NCBI RefSeq assembly: GCF_030398385.1
Contig: NZ_JAOAOQ010000022.1
Coordinates: 1 to 64,000 of the forward strand
Direction of reading: 5' to 3'
From: Aquibium sp. ELW1220
Lineage (GTDB): Bacteria > Pseudomonadota > Alphaproteobacteria > Rhizobiales > Rhizobiaceae
Length of the DNA stretch: 64,000 bases
This document shows, one piece after another, positions 24,935 through 34,119 of the stretch. The position numbers were made by a program, and so were the translations under genes. Within the stretch, counting starts at the first letter, position 1; the number at the start of each line of letters is the position of its first letter. Below the pieces are notes generated by a model. It was not told the DNA's origin, searched no databases, and saw only the letters and a program-made list of their open reading frames with translations.

Positions 24935-25908
24935 TACTGGATGAACTCGTTGGTGTAGAGATCTTCGACGGGCACGGCGGTCTGGACGATGCCGTTGTCG
25001 ACGTAGAACTTCTGCACCTTGGCGATGCGCTCGGGGTCGAAGGAGCCGAGCGGCTGGTTCTCGCCCTGCGGATAGACCAGCTTGGCATAGGCGCGCATGA
25101 TGCCTTCGATCTGGGCCTCCTTGCCGGCGTGCTGCGGCATGAAGCTGACATAGTCGGCAGCGGCCTTGGCCGGATCGGTGGTGATGTCGTTGATACCCTT
25201 CATGACGGCGCCGACGAAGCCCTTCACCATCTCAGGACGCTCGGCGATGGTCTTGTCGGAGGCGATGATCGCCTGCGCCATGGCGGGGAACACGGTATCG
25301 ACGGGCATCTCGTCGAGTTCGACGCCGGCCGCGCGGATGGCTGCGATCCATTCCGGCACGCCGGACATGGCGTCGAGATCGCCCGAGATCATCAGCTGGA
25401 TGATGCCGCCGGGGCCGACCGCCTGGATGTCGGCGTCGCCCTTCGACAGGCTTTCGGAAGCCAGCACGCCGAGCAGGTTGTAGTAGGTGGTGTCCTGGAA
25501 GGCCAGCACGCCGATCTTCTTGCCGGCGAGGTCCTTTGGACCGGTGATGCCGCGGTCCTTGCGCCAGGCGATCTGGGTCAGGCCGCGGCCGCCGAGCAGC
25601 GCCACGCCGCGGATGTCGAGGCCGTTGGCGCGAACGATGATCGGCGTGTCGCCGATGCCGCCGCCCATGTCGGCATTGCCGACGGCGACCTGCGTCGCCA
25701 CGTCGGCGCCGCCCTTGCCGACCTGGAAGGTGACGTCGAGGCCGGCTTCCTTGAAGTAGCCCTTGCCCTTGGCGAGCTGGAACGGCGCGAAGGCCGGCAG
25801 GAAGTCGGGCGCCGGGAAGAGATAGGTCACCGCCTCGTCGGCGAAGGCGGCGGTGGCCGAGAAGGCGATCGCCATGGCGGCGACGGCATTGCGCAGATAG
25901 TGTCTCAT
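24934..25908 (-). CDS. ABC transporter substrate-binding protein (NMT1/SsuA-like)
   Basis: The 324 residues start with a Sec signal, MRHYLRNAVAAMAIAFSATAAFA, then a type II binding-protein fold: FAPFQLAKGKGYFKEAGLDV, GNADMGGGIGDTP and DLAGKKIGVLAF. The family (NMT1/THI5-like, PF09084) binds aromatic, sulfonate or pyrimidine ligands in the periplasm. It lies between ATPase and permease genes of the same importer. Confidence 0.9.
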   Translation of the reverse strand: MRHYLRNAVAAMAIAFSATAAFADEAVTYLFPAPDFLPAFAPFQLAKGKGYFKEAGLDVTFQVGKGGADVATQVAVGNADMGGGIGDTPIIVRANGLDIRGVALLGGRGLTQIAWRKDRGITGPKDLAGKKIGVLAFQDTTYYNLLGVLASESLSKGDADIQAVGPGGIIQLMISGDLDAMSGVPEWIAAIRAAGVELDEMPVDTVFPAMAQAIIASDKTIAERPEMVKGFVGAVMKGINDITTDPAKAAADYVSFMPQHAGKEAQIEGIMRAYAKLVYPQGENQPLGSFDPERIAKVQKFYVDNGIVQTAVPVEDLYTNEFIQ

Positions 25909-25942
25909 GAAGTTCCCCTGGTCTCGTTGACGTTTCTGGTGG

Positions 25943-26713
25943 TCACAGCGCCTTCTCCTCGAGCTTCAGGTGCCCGAAGAGTTCGGCGGCGTATCGGCTC
26001 ACTTCCGGCAGCACGCGCCGCTTCAGCGGCTGGTCGCGATGCGGCAGGTCGATCCTGATCTCGGCGACGATCGTGCCCGGCCGTTCCGAAAGGACGAGGA
26101 TGCGGTCGGACATCAGCACGGCCTCGGCAAGGTCGTGGGTGATGAGCAGCGTGGTCTTGCCCGCCGCCGCGATGGTGCCGCCGAAGGAGTTCTGCAGCAG
26201 AAGCTTCGTCTGCGCATCGAGCGCCGAGAAGGGCTCGTCGAGCAGGATGATCTCGGGATCGATCGCCAGCGTCCGGGCGAGTGCCGCGCGCTGGCGCATG
26301 CCGCCGGAGAGCTGGTAGGGAAAATGGTTCTCGAAGCCATCGAGGTGGCAGTGGCGCAGTTCCTTCATCGCGCGTTCGCGCCGCGCTGCCTTGCCGACGC
26401 CCCTCGCCTCCAGCCCGAACTCGATGTTGGAGACGATGCTGCGCCAGGGCAGGAGCAGATCCTTCTGCAGCATGAAGCCGACATGGGCGTTGGGGCCAAC
26501 GACGCGCTCGTCACTGACGAAGACCTCGCCGCGGGTCGGCTGGTAGAGCCCGGCGGTCATCGACAGGATGGTCGACTTGCCGCAGCCGGACGGGCCGACG
26601 ATGGAGACGAACTCGCCTTCCTCGACCCGGAAATTGATGTCGCGTACGGCGGTCAGCGGATTGTCGGGATTGGTGACAAAGTCCTTGCTGACGCCGCGGT
26701 ACTCAAGCGCCAT
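25943..26713 (-). CDS. ABC transporter ATP-binding protein (SsuB/TauB-like)
   Basis: The 256-residue ATPase has a Walker A motif GPSGCGKST, a Q-loop (FMLQKDLLLPWRS), the signature LSGGMRQR, Walker B IILLDEP and an H-loop (LLITHDLAEA). The start at 26713 is chosen because GGAG lies seven bases upstream; the ATG at 26719 is almost on top of that site. The gene overlaps the preceding small gene by 11 bases. Together with the next two genes it forms a complete importer. Confidence 0.92.
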   Translation of the reverse strand: MALEYRGVSKDFVTNPDNPLTAVRDINFRVEEGEFVSIVGPSGCGKSTILSMTAGLYQPTRGEVFVSDERVVGPNAHVGFMLQKDLLLPWRSIVSNIEFGLEARGVGKAARRERAMKELRHCHLDGFENHFPYQLSGGMRQRAALARTLAIDPEIILLDEPFSALDAQTKLLLQNSFGGTIAAAGKTTLLITHDLAEAVLMSDRILVLSERPGTIVAEIRIDLPHRDQPLKRRVLPEVSRYAAELFGHLKLEEKAL

Positions 26714-27005
26714 AGCCATGCTCCGCATAGGCCGCGTCGAGTTCGGCATTGATGCCGGACAGCTCGGCCTCGAGGAGCGCGACGGACCAGTCGGCAGACC
26801 CGGAGCGCGGCGCTGCGACCGCACGCCGCGACAGTTCGGCCGCGACGGCGCCGAAATCATGCGTTCCGGTCCGGTAGATGTCCATCAGCGCGGCGGCGAA
26901 GCCCGCTTCGGCCTGCGTCAGCGCCCGTCCGCGGGACTGATGTGCCAGCGCCGGTCGGCTGGTATCGCGGGCGCGTTGTGACAGGCGGTCCTTGAAGGCA
27001 TCCAT
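26703..27005 (-). CDS. Small putative HTH protein, first gene of the Rieske operon
   Basis: The 100-residue product (MDAFKDRLSQRARDTSRPAL) is polar and helical, with a segment GRALTQAEAGFAAALMDIYR that reads like a helix-turn-helix of the recombinase-like type found beside Rieske oxygenase and ABC transporter genes. The C-terminal half SGINAELDAAYAEHGYGA is acidic. I am not certain of DNA binding. It is the promoter-proximal gene and overlaps the ATPase gene by 11 bases. Confidence 0.7.
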   Translation of the reverse strand: MDAFKDRLSQRARDTSRPALAHQSRGRALTQAEAGFAAALMDIYRTGTHDFGAVAAELSRRAVAAPRSGSADWSVALLEAELSGINAELDAAYAEHGYGA

Positions 27006-27024
27006 GGCGACTCTCGCTATGTGT

Positions 27025-27048
27025 GTTCACATATGAACGATCTGTTCA
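27025..27048. promoter_or_regulatory. Three-half-site operator, copy B
   Basis: GTTCA (27025-27029), N4, TGAAC (27034-27038), N5, GTTCA (27044-27048). The outer two-thirds extend to a 21-bp perfect palindrome (27031-27051, arms ATATGAAC and GTTCATAT). It overlaps the expected transcription start of the minus-strand Rieske operon, four bases after its -10, as a repressor site would. Confidence 0.65.
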
Positions 27049-27052
27049 TATT

Positions 27053-27081
27053 ATGATGAGGCAGCGACGCGAGCCTGTCAA
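27053..27081 (-). promoter_or_regulatory. Promoter of the 15-gene Rieske operon
   Basis: On the minus strand a perfect TTGACA (27081-27076) is followed after 17 bases by CATCAT (27058-27053). Operator copy B starts four bases downstream of the -10. The expected start site is near 27046, about 40 bases before the first gene. Confidence 0.5.
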
Positions 27082-27134
27082 GAAGGTTCGTGACCGCTTC
27101 GACGGACGCGCCGGAGAGGCCGGCGAGCGCGCGA

Positions 27135-27163
27135 TTGACAGCCCCGGCCGCGACACCTAATCT
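27135..27163 (+). promoter_or_regulatory. Promoter of the FAD monooxygenase gene
   Basis: A perfect TTGACA (27135-27140), a 17-base spacer and TAATCT (27158-27163). Operator copy C begins four bases after the -10, the same spacing as at the divergent promoter. Confidence 0.5.
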
Positions 27164-27167
27164 GCTT

Positions 27168-27191
27168 TGAACACTTCGTTCATATTTGATC
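27168..27191. promoter_or_regulatory. Three-half-site operator, copy C
   Basis: TGAAC (27168-27172), N5, GTTCA (27178-27182), N4, TGATC (27187-27191). Read from the opposite strand this is the same GTTCA-N4-TGAAC-N5-GTTCA layout with one mismatch in the outer half-site. It has the same orientation relative to its promoter as copy B. Confidence 0.62.
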
Positions 27192-27216
27192 ATCGCTCGA
27201 TGGAAGGGGGCTTGCC

Positions 27217-28347
27217 ATGAGGTTCGTCATTGCGGGAGGAGGCGTTGGCGGCATGACGGCGGCGCTGGCGCTCCAGAAGGCCGGGCATTCCGTCACCATC
27301 TGCGAACAGGCCGGCGCCTACGGCCAGATCGGCGCCGACGTCAACCTGCCCCCCAACGCCGTCCACGCACTCGACGGCCTCGGCATCCGGCCGGCGCTGG
27401 AAGAGACCGCGGCGCGGCCGGAGTTCCGGATCAGCCGCACCGGCGACAGCGGCGAGGAGACGTCGCGCCTGCCGATGTCGGCCGCCGCCGAGGCGAAGTA
27501 CGGTGCCCCGCAGCTCACCATCCATCGCGCCGACCTGCTCGACGCGCTGCGCGGCGCACTCGCGCCCGGGACGATAAGGCTCGGCGCCCGGGCCGCCGGG
27601 ATCGAGCAGGGAGATGACAACGCCGCGCTCGTGCTCGCCGACGGGAGTCGCGTCGAGGGCGATCTCGTCATCGGCGCCGACGGGATCCATTCGGCGGTGC
27701 GTGCGGCGCTGTTCGGACCGGACCATCCGCGCTTCACCGGGCTCGTCTCGTGGCGCGGCACCGTGCCGCGCGAACGGCTGGCCGGCATTCCCGACCTCGA
27801 CAGCTTCACGAAGTGGTGGGGGCAGACGGCCGATCGCCAGATCGTCAGCTTCCCGCTGCGCCGGGGCGCGGAGATCTTCGTCTTCGCCACCACGCCGCTC
27901 GACGGCTGGAGCGAGGAAGGCTGGACCCTGCCCGGCGATGTCGCGGAACTGCGCGCGGCCTATGCCGACTTCCACCCGAACGCTCGGGCGCTTCTGGACG
28001 CCTGCGACGCCGTGACCCGGTCGGCGCTGCACGTGCGCGATCCGATGCCGCAATGGTCGAAGGGACGCGTGACGGTGCTGGGCGACGCGGCCCATCCCAT
28101 GGTGCCCTTCATGGCGCAGGGCGCCTGCATGGCGATCGAGGACGGCGTGGTGCTGGCCCGCGCGATCGACGCCAATCCGGACGTGCGCTCCGCGCTCGCC
28201 GCCTACGAGGCGGCCCGTCGCGAGCGGACCGCGCGCGTCCAGCAGGGCTCGCTCGCCAATGACTGGCTGCGCCAGGGGGGCAATGCCGACTGGGTCTATG
28301 CCTACGACGCCTGGGCCGATCCCGTCGGCGGTCGGCAAGCCGCCTGA
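27217..28347 (+). CDS. FAD-dependent aromatic-ring monooxygenase
   Basis: The 376-residue flavoprotein has a [17 protein letters not shown] dinucleotide-binding motif at the N terminus, the DG motif [12 protein letters not shown] (about 150) and the GD motif [19 protein letters not shown] (about 285). This is the group A hydroxylase family that includes salicylate 1-hydroxylase, 3-hydroxybenzoate 6-hydroxylase and 6-hydroxynicotinate monooxygenase. It is divergent from the Rieske operon under a matching operator, so it probably acts in the same pathway, perhaps on a hydroxylated aromatic acid. Confidence 0.9.
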   Translation: MRFVIAGGGVGGMTAALALQKAGHSVTICEQAGAYGQIGADVNLPPNAVHALDGLGIRPALEETAARPEFRISRTGDSGEETSRLPMSAAAEAKYGAPQLTIHRADLLDALRGALAPGTIRLGARAAGIEQGDDNAALVLADGSRVEGDLVIGADGIHSAVRAALFGPDHPRFTGLVSWRGTVPRERLAGIPDLDSFTKWWGQTADRQIVSFPLRRGAEIFVFATTPLDGWSEEGWTLPGDVAELRAAYADFHPNARALLDACDAVTRSALHVRDPMPQWSKGRVTVLGDAAHPMVPFMAQGACMAIEDGVVLARAIDANPDVRSALAAYEAARRERTARVQQGSLANDWLRQGGNADWVYAYDAWADPVGGRQAA

Positions 28348-28397
28348 GGCGCAGGCGCCCTCCCCGCCGCCGGACGGCGCGGACCACCAGATGCAGA

Positions 28398-28420
28398 AAG
28401 GGCGCCTCATGGGCGCCCTT
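28398..28420. terminator. Rho-independent terminator between the FAD monooxygenase gene and tuf
   Basis: AAGGGCGCC (28398-28406) pairs with GGCGCCCTT (28412-28420) over a 5-base loop, followed by CCGTTTT on the plus strand and by TTTCTG on the minus strand. It can end transcription of both convergent genes. Confidence 0.75.
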
Positions 28421-28457
28421 CCGTTTTCCGGCTGATGGAGCACGAGGCTCCCGCCGA

Positions 28458-29633
<1,176 letters not shown>

Positions 29634-29742
29634 GTCACTTTCCCTGGACGGCCGTTGCCGGCCTGTTGCGGTTGCCGCGCGCTTAGCCGCAACCGGCGAA
29701 AAACACAAGAGGCAGGCTGGCGCCGGACCGGACTGCAGCAGG

Positions 29743-29776
29743 TGCCGCCGAAGCTGGGAAACCCACTTCGGCGGCA
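29743..29776. terminator. Long hairpin between the LLM gene and tuf
   Basis: Arms 29743-29753 and 29766-29776 are perfect 11-bp complements. The loop contains a further TGGG/CCCA pairing, giving a stem of about 15 bp with one bulge. There is no T run, but on the minus strand it lies directly after the luciferase-like gene and before the tuf leader, so it probably ends or trims the operon transcript. Confidence 0.5.
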
Positions 29777-29817
29777 GCCCGCGACGCCGCCGGAACAGAC
29801 AATGCGCGCTCCGGGAC

Positions 29818-30897
29818 TCAGGCGCTGACCGCGATCGCAGCCGGCTTCCCGGAGGTCCCGAGCGCCTTGTTGACGGCGGGGATGATCTTCTCGCCCCAGG
29901 TCTCGATCTGCTTCAGCATGGTCTTCTGGTCGAAGTCGCCGAGCTGCGTCTGGACGGCGATCTGGTCCGGTTTCAGCACCTCGATCTCCTCCAGCAGCCG
30001 GTCGATGACCCTGTTGACGCTGCCGACCGGGAGGTTCTGTCGCAGGGTCTCGAAGGACAGGTCCTTCTGGGTCGGCGTCTCCTTGAGCATGTAGCCGTCC
30101 TCGCTCTGCTGGCGGCGCTGGTGCAGCGCCTCCGAGAGCCGGCGCTGGAAGCGCGCATTCTCCAGATAGCTGTCGATCTCGGCCTCGTCGTCGCTGGCGT
30201 AGCAGCAGCGCAGCAGCGCGACCTTGACGTCGGTGACCTGCTTCTTCTCTGCGGCTGCGGCCTGCTCCAGCGTCTGGCGCAACCCGGCGATCGCCTCCAG
30301 CCCGCCGTGCAGGGCGGTGACGAAGAGGTTGTGCCCCTCGCGGTAGCCCCGGCCCATGCTGCGCGCGGAACCTGCGGCGATCCAGATCGGCGGGGTCGGC
30401 CTCTGGATGGTACGCACCGAGATCGCCGTCGGCGGGATCTTGATGTGCGTGCCGTCGTGCTCGAAGATCGTCTGGTTCAGACCCTTCATGATGATGTCGA
30501 GATATTCGGAAAAAACTGCCGGCGCCTCGTCGACGTCGACGCCGAAGCGCTCGAACTCGAACTGCTGGTAGCCCGAGCCGACGCCGAGTTCCAGGCGACC
30601 GTTGGAGACGATGTCGGCGAAACCGATCTCCGAGAGCAGGCGCTGCGGCTGGTAGAGCGGCAGGACGCAGACGGCGGTGCCGAGCCGGATGGTCCTGGTG
30701 ACGCCGGCCAGATGCGACACCATCATCAGCGGCGACGGCACGAGGCTGTAGTTGTTGAAGTGGTGCTCGGCGAACCAGGCCGTGTCGAAGCCCGCCTTCT
30801 CGGAGGTGATGGCCTGTTCGATCGAGTTCCTCAGCACGACGTCCGACGGCTGGTGGTAGCCGCGTTGGGCGGCGAGGATGAAGGTGCCGAATTCCAT
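29818..30897 (-). CDS. Luciferase-like (LLM) flavin-dependent monooxygenase
   Basis: The 359-residue TIM-barrel protein begins [20 protein letters not shown] and has [10 protein letters not shown], the characteristic LLM motif, then [21 protein letters not shown] and [19 protein letters not shown]. Enzymes of this family use FMNH2 or F420H2 and often pair with a flavin reductase, and one is encoded four genes upstream in the operon. The start at 30897 has GAGGAAA upstream. It is the last gene of the minus-strand operon beginning at 40619. Substrate is unknown. Confidence 0.9.
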   Translation of the reverse strand: MEFGTFILAAQRGYHQPSDVVLRNSIEQAITSEKAGFDTAWFAEHHFNNYSLVPSPLMMVSHLAGVTRTIRLGTAVCVLPLYQPQRLLSEIGFADIVSNGRLELGVGSGYQQFEFERFGVDVDEAPAVFSEYLDIIMKGLNQTIFEHDGTHIKIPPTAISVRTIQRPTPPIWIAAGSARSMGRGYREGHNLFVTALHGGLEAIAGLRQTLEQAAAAEKKQVTDVKVALLRCCYASDDEAEIDSYLENARFQRRLSEALHQRRQQSEDGYMLKETPTQKDLSFETLRQNLPVGSVNRVIDRLLEEIEVLKPDQIAVQTQLGDFDQKTMLKQIETWGEKIIPAVNKALGTSGKPAAIAVSA

Positions 30898-30952
30898 GAT
30901 GTTTCCTCGGTGTTTTCTTGATTGAAGGTCGGTCCGCCCGATGGCGCTCGCC

Positions 30953-31249
30953 TCAGGGCCAGCGCTCGACATGGGCGCGGATGGCGTTCGACCCCGCATC
31001 GACCCAACCCTTGCCGGCGGCGTAGGCGATCATCGCGCGATAGGCTTCGTGCCATGCGGCTGTGTCCGGCGCGCCCGGCAGCGCCGGCACGCGGTCGATG
31101 CCGATCAGCACGTTGCCGTCGTCGACGAAGCGGACGCCGTCGATCGCGGGCCGGGTGTCGGCATGGCCGGAGAGCCGCAGCTTGAAACCCTTGAAATCGT
31201 CGGCTTCGAGCAGGCGCAGACCGGTCGCGGGTGAATGGTCGACGATCAT
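30953..31249 (-). CDS. Hypothetical protein, 98 aa
   Basis: The frame starts at the ATG at 31249, four bases after the stop of the tandem SDR gene (MIVDHSPATGLRLLEADDFK). The product is soluble and mixed alpha/beta with VRFVDDGNVLIGIDRVPALP and a C-terminal helix rich in Ala and Trp. I recognise no family. Tight spacing to both neighbours argues that it is a real gene of the luciferase-like operon, perhaps a small accessory subunit. Confidence 0.65.
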   Translation of the reverse strand: MIVDHSPATGLRLLEADDFKGFKLRLSGHADTRPAIDGVRFVDDGNVLIGIDRVPALPGAPDTAAWHEAYRAMIAYAAGKGWVDAGSNAIRAHVERWP

Positions 31250-31253
31250 CCGG

Positions 31254-32846
31254 TCACTCTCCGTCGGTTTCGTCGGCCGGTTTGCTGGCAGGGCCGGCAT
31301 TGCCGAAGGCGGTCCAGCCGCCGTCGACGTAAAGAATGGAGCCGTTGACGTAGGACGCGGCCGGAGAGGCCATGAACAGGACGGCGTCGGCGACGTCGTC
31401 GGGACGGCCCATGTCGCCCATCGGGATGCGCCGCCGGATGGCGGCAGCGTCGATCCGCCCGGCCGTCTCCAGCGCCGCGACACCCGGCGTGCGGATGTAG
31501 CCGGGGGCGACCGTGGCCGTGCGAATGCCCTGCGGGCCGAGTTCGGCCGCCATGCAGCGGGTGAGGATGTCGATGGCCGCCTTCGAGGCGCCATAGGCGT
31601 GGCGCGGCGCGAAGGGAAGGAAGGTGTTGATCGAGCCGATGTTGAGGATCATCGAGCCGCGCCGCATCGCCCTGAGCGCCTCGCGGGTGCACAGGAAGGC
31701 TCCCGCCAGGTTCACGTCGAGTACGGCTTCGAGGTCGGCCGGCCCCTGGTCGAGCGCCGGCTTGAAACCGTCGGCCACGGCCGCGTCGTTGACGAGCAGG
31801 TCGATGCGGCCGAAGCGGGCGGCGATGTCGGCGAAGACGCCCACCACCTGGTCTTCCGAGGTGACGTCGAGCGCGTAGCCGGCATGCGATTCGCCGAGCG
31901 ACCGCGCCACCGTCAGGGCGCCCTCCCCGTCACGGTCGGCAACGACGACCGTGTCGCCATTGGCGGCGAAGGCGCGCGCGATCGCCTCGCCGATGCCGCG
32001 GGCAGCCCCCGTGACCACGACGACACGCCCGCTCGCGGCCATGTCGGGACGCGCCAGCTCGTCCGGCGGCGTGCCGTCGACCGGCGGGTGCGCCTCGCCC
32101 GGCTGGTTGAAGGAGGCCCAGCCGCCGTCGACCGCCAGCACGGTGCCGGTGACGTAGCGCGCGCGGTCGGAAGCAAGGAAGCGGGCGGCATGGGCGATCT
32201 CGTCTGGCCGTCCCATGCGCCCGACCGGCACCCGCCTGCGCACCGCGGCGAGATCCGCCTTTCCCGTGCGCTCGAGTTCGGCGACCATCGGCGTACGGAC
32301 ATAGCCCGGCGCCACCGCGCTCACCCGGATGCCGCGCGCGGCCCATTCGCAGGCGAGCGACTTCGTGAACGAGATCAGCCCGGCCTTCGACGCGGCATAG
32401 GCGTTGCGGCGCGGATTGCCGAGCACGCCCGCGAGCGAGGCGATGTTGACGACGACGCCGCCGGGCTTCATGCGCCGCACCGCCTCGCGCGCCATCACGA
32501 AGGGACCGACGAGGTTGACGGCGATGGCCTTGCGGAAGGCGTCGAGCCCGGTATCGACGGTCGCCGCCATGGTCGGCCCCATCGCGGCATTGTTGACCAG
32601 CGCGTCGACCCGGCCGAACCGCTCGTCGATGCGGGCGTAAAGCGCCAGGATGTCGGCCTCCGACGAGACGTCGCAGGCCAGCCCGAGGTGGCGGGGGCCC
32701 AGTTGCTGCGCCAGCGCGACGACGTCCGAGCCCTGCAGGTCGACGGCGACCACCGTGTCGCCGTCCTCGGCAAAGAGCCCGGCGAGCGACCGTCCGATGC
32801 CTCCCGCCGCGCCCGTCACGATGACGATCCTGCCCGTGTCGATCAT
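31254..32846 (-). CDS. Tandem SDR fusion protein (two complete SDR domains)
   Basis: From the ATG at 32846 (GGGGAGG upstream) the 530 residues hold two full short-chain dehydrogenase domains joined by a proline-rich linker. Domain 1 (about 1-250) has TGAAGGIGRS, LVNNAA, NIASLAG and YAASK. Domain 2 (about 270-525) has TGAARGIGEA, LVNDAA, NIGSINT and YGASK. Both keep the Ser-Tyr-Lys active site, and each ends with its own YVTGTVLAVDGG or YVNGSILYVDGG segment. It lies between the flavin reductase and a small unknown gene. Confidence 0.88.
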   Translation of the reverse strand: MIDTGRIVIVTGAAGGIGRSLAGLFAEDGDTVVAVDLQGSDVVALAQQLGPRHLGLACDVSSEADILALYARIDERFGRVDALVNNAAMGPTMAATVDTGLDAFRKAIAVNLVGPFVMAREAVRRMKPGGVVVNIASLAGVLGNPRRNAYAASKAGLISFTKSLACEWAARGIRVSAVAPGYVRTPMVAELERTGKADLAAVRRRVPVGRMGRPDEIAHAARFLASDRARYVTGTVLAVDGGWASFNQPGEAHPPVDGTPPDELARPDMAASGRVVVVTGAARGIGEAIARAFAANGDTVVVADRDGEGALTVARSLGESHAGYALDVTSEDQVVGVFADIAARFGRIDLLVNDAAVADGFKPALDQGPADLEAVLDVNLAGAFLCTREALRAMRRGSMILNIGSINTFLPFAPRHAYGASKAAIDILTRCMAAELGPQGIRTATVAPGYIRTPGVAALETAGRIDAAAIRRRIPMGDMGRPDDVADAVLFMASPAASYVNGSILYVDGGWTAFGNAGPASKPADETDGE

Positions 32847-32872
32847 GTCAGTTCCTCCCCGGCCGGCGCACG

Positions 32873-33454
32873 TCAGGTGACGGGCGCGAGGCGACGGAAC
32901 GACCCGTCGCGATAGATCAGTCCTTCCTGGTCGAGCGACTCGGCCGCGACCACCCGGCCGAAGTAGATGTTGTGGGTGCCCGATGCGATGCAGTTCTCGA
33001 CGACGCAGTCGAAGCTCGCCAGCGCGCCGTCGAGCACCGGCGCACCGGTCACCTGCGGCTGCCAGCGGCCCTCGGCGAAACGCTCCTCGGGGCTGAGCTT
33101 GGAGGTGGAGAACAGGCGGGCGACGAGATGCTGCTCCTCCGTCAGGAAGTTGACGGCGAAGACGCCGCTCTCGGCAATGATGGCCTCGGCCGAAGCGCCC
33201 TTGTTGACGCAGACAAGGATCACCGGCGGACTGGCCGACACCGAGCACACCGCCGTGGCCGTCAGCCCGTTGACGTGGCTGCCCGCGCGCGAGGTGATGA
33301 CGGCGACCGAGCAGGCGACCTGGCGCATGGCGATCTTGAATTCGCTCTCGCCGATTCCGGCCGGAAGAGGCGCGCCGGTCGGCTGCGCCGCCCGCTCACC
33401 GCGCACCGGAACGACCTCCGAAAGGTGTCCGTCCGGCGATCGTGTCCTGCGCAT
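32873..33454 (-). CDS. Flavin reductase-like protein (HpaC family)
   Basis: The 193-residue protein has the flavin-reductase core FKIAMRQVACSVAVITSRAG, NGLTATAVCSVSASPPVILVCVN and FAVNFLTEEQ, and ends with the GRVVAAESLDQEGLIYRDGSFRRL strand. Such NAD(P)H:flavin oxidoreductases supply reduced FMN or FAD to two-component monooxygenases. Two luciferase-like monooxygenases are encoded in the same operon, at both ends. Confidence 0.88.
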   Translation of the reverse strand: MRRTRSPDGHLSEVVPVRGERAAQPTGAPLPAGIGESEFKIAMRQVACSVAVITSRAGSHVNGLTATAVCSVSASPPVILVCVNKGASAEAIIAESGVFAVNFLTEEQHLVARLFSTSKLSPEERFAEGRWQPQVTGAPVLDGALASFDCVVENCIASGTHNIYFGRVVAAESLDQEGLIYRDGSFRRLAPVT

Positions 33455-33539
33455 GGGATCCCTGCTCCCTCACTGATAACCGTTCCCTGCCCGGCCGACG
33501 GAAGGTTTCATCGGGCAGAGCCGGTTGCATGCGGCACCT

Positions 33540-34097
33540 TCAAGCTTCGGTCGATCGGTTCGGCTGCGCGGTCCCCGCCGCGCGGATCGCGGCGTAGATG
33601 GCGTCGTCGGGAAAGGCCGTGCCGATCGGCCGGCGCGGGCCGAAACGAGCCGCCTCGTCCTCGGCCGGCGGCTGCTGCTCCTCGACCCAGTCGTAGGCGA
33701 CCACGCGGTCCGCGACGCGCCACTCCCCGCCCCGCTTCTCGAAGCGGTCGCAGTAGCGCCCTGCCAGCAGGTACTGCCGCAGCGCGCCCGCCCTGTCGGG
33801 ACCTCGCTGCAAGGCGCTGAAATAGCTCTCGACCACCGCCACGTCCGGACCCGTGAACTCGATCAGGATGTTGGAGACCTGATGCACGTTGCGCGGTCCC
33901 GCCCGGAACACCTCGACCGCATGTCGGATGAACCCTTCCGCCGATCCGTTGTAGGCGCCGTGGCAGTCGTGGGCATCCTCCCAGTAGGAGGAACGCAGCG
34001 CCGCCTCGTCGGCCCGGTCGATGCCGCGGCAGTAGCGGTAGATGCAGTCGCGGATCGCCTCGCGATCGAGGAGTTCCAAGAGCTTCGCGTCGTTCAT
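33540..34097 (-). CDS. SnoaL-like/NTF2-fold protein
   Basis: A 185-residue protein with the SnoaL_4 pattern [37 protein letters not shown], then [12 protein letters not shown] and [19 protein letters not shown]. The fold is that of ring-hydroxylating beta subunits, dehydratases and isomerases. No Rieske alpha subunit is adjacent, so a stand-alone isomerase, dehydratase or lyase role is more likely. The start at 34097 is chosen for GGAG at eight bases upstream; ATG 34103 is an alternative. Confidence 0.85.
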   Translation of the reverse strand: MNDAKLLELLDREAIRDCIYRYCRGIDRADEAALRSSYWEDAHDCHGAYNGSAEGFIRHAVEVFRAGPRNVHQVSNILIEFTGPDVAVVESYFSALQRGPDRAGALRQYLLAGRYCDRFEKRGGEWRVADRVVAYDWVEEQQPPAEDEAARFGPRRPIGTAFPDDAIYAAIRAAGTAQPNRSTEA

Positions 34098-34119
34098 TCC
34101 CATTACTCCAACAAGCACG

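Noticed and set aside
29634-29817. tRNA gene next to tuf
   Set aside because: The stem-loops here lack an acceptor stem, T-loop and CCA-compatible cloverleaf; they read as hairpins only.
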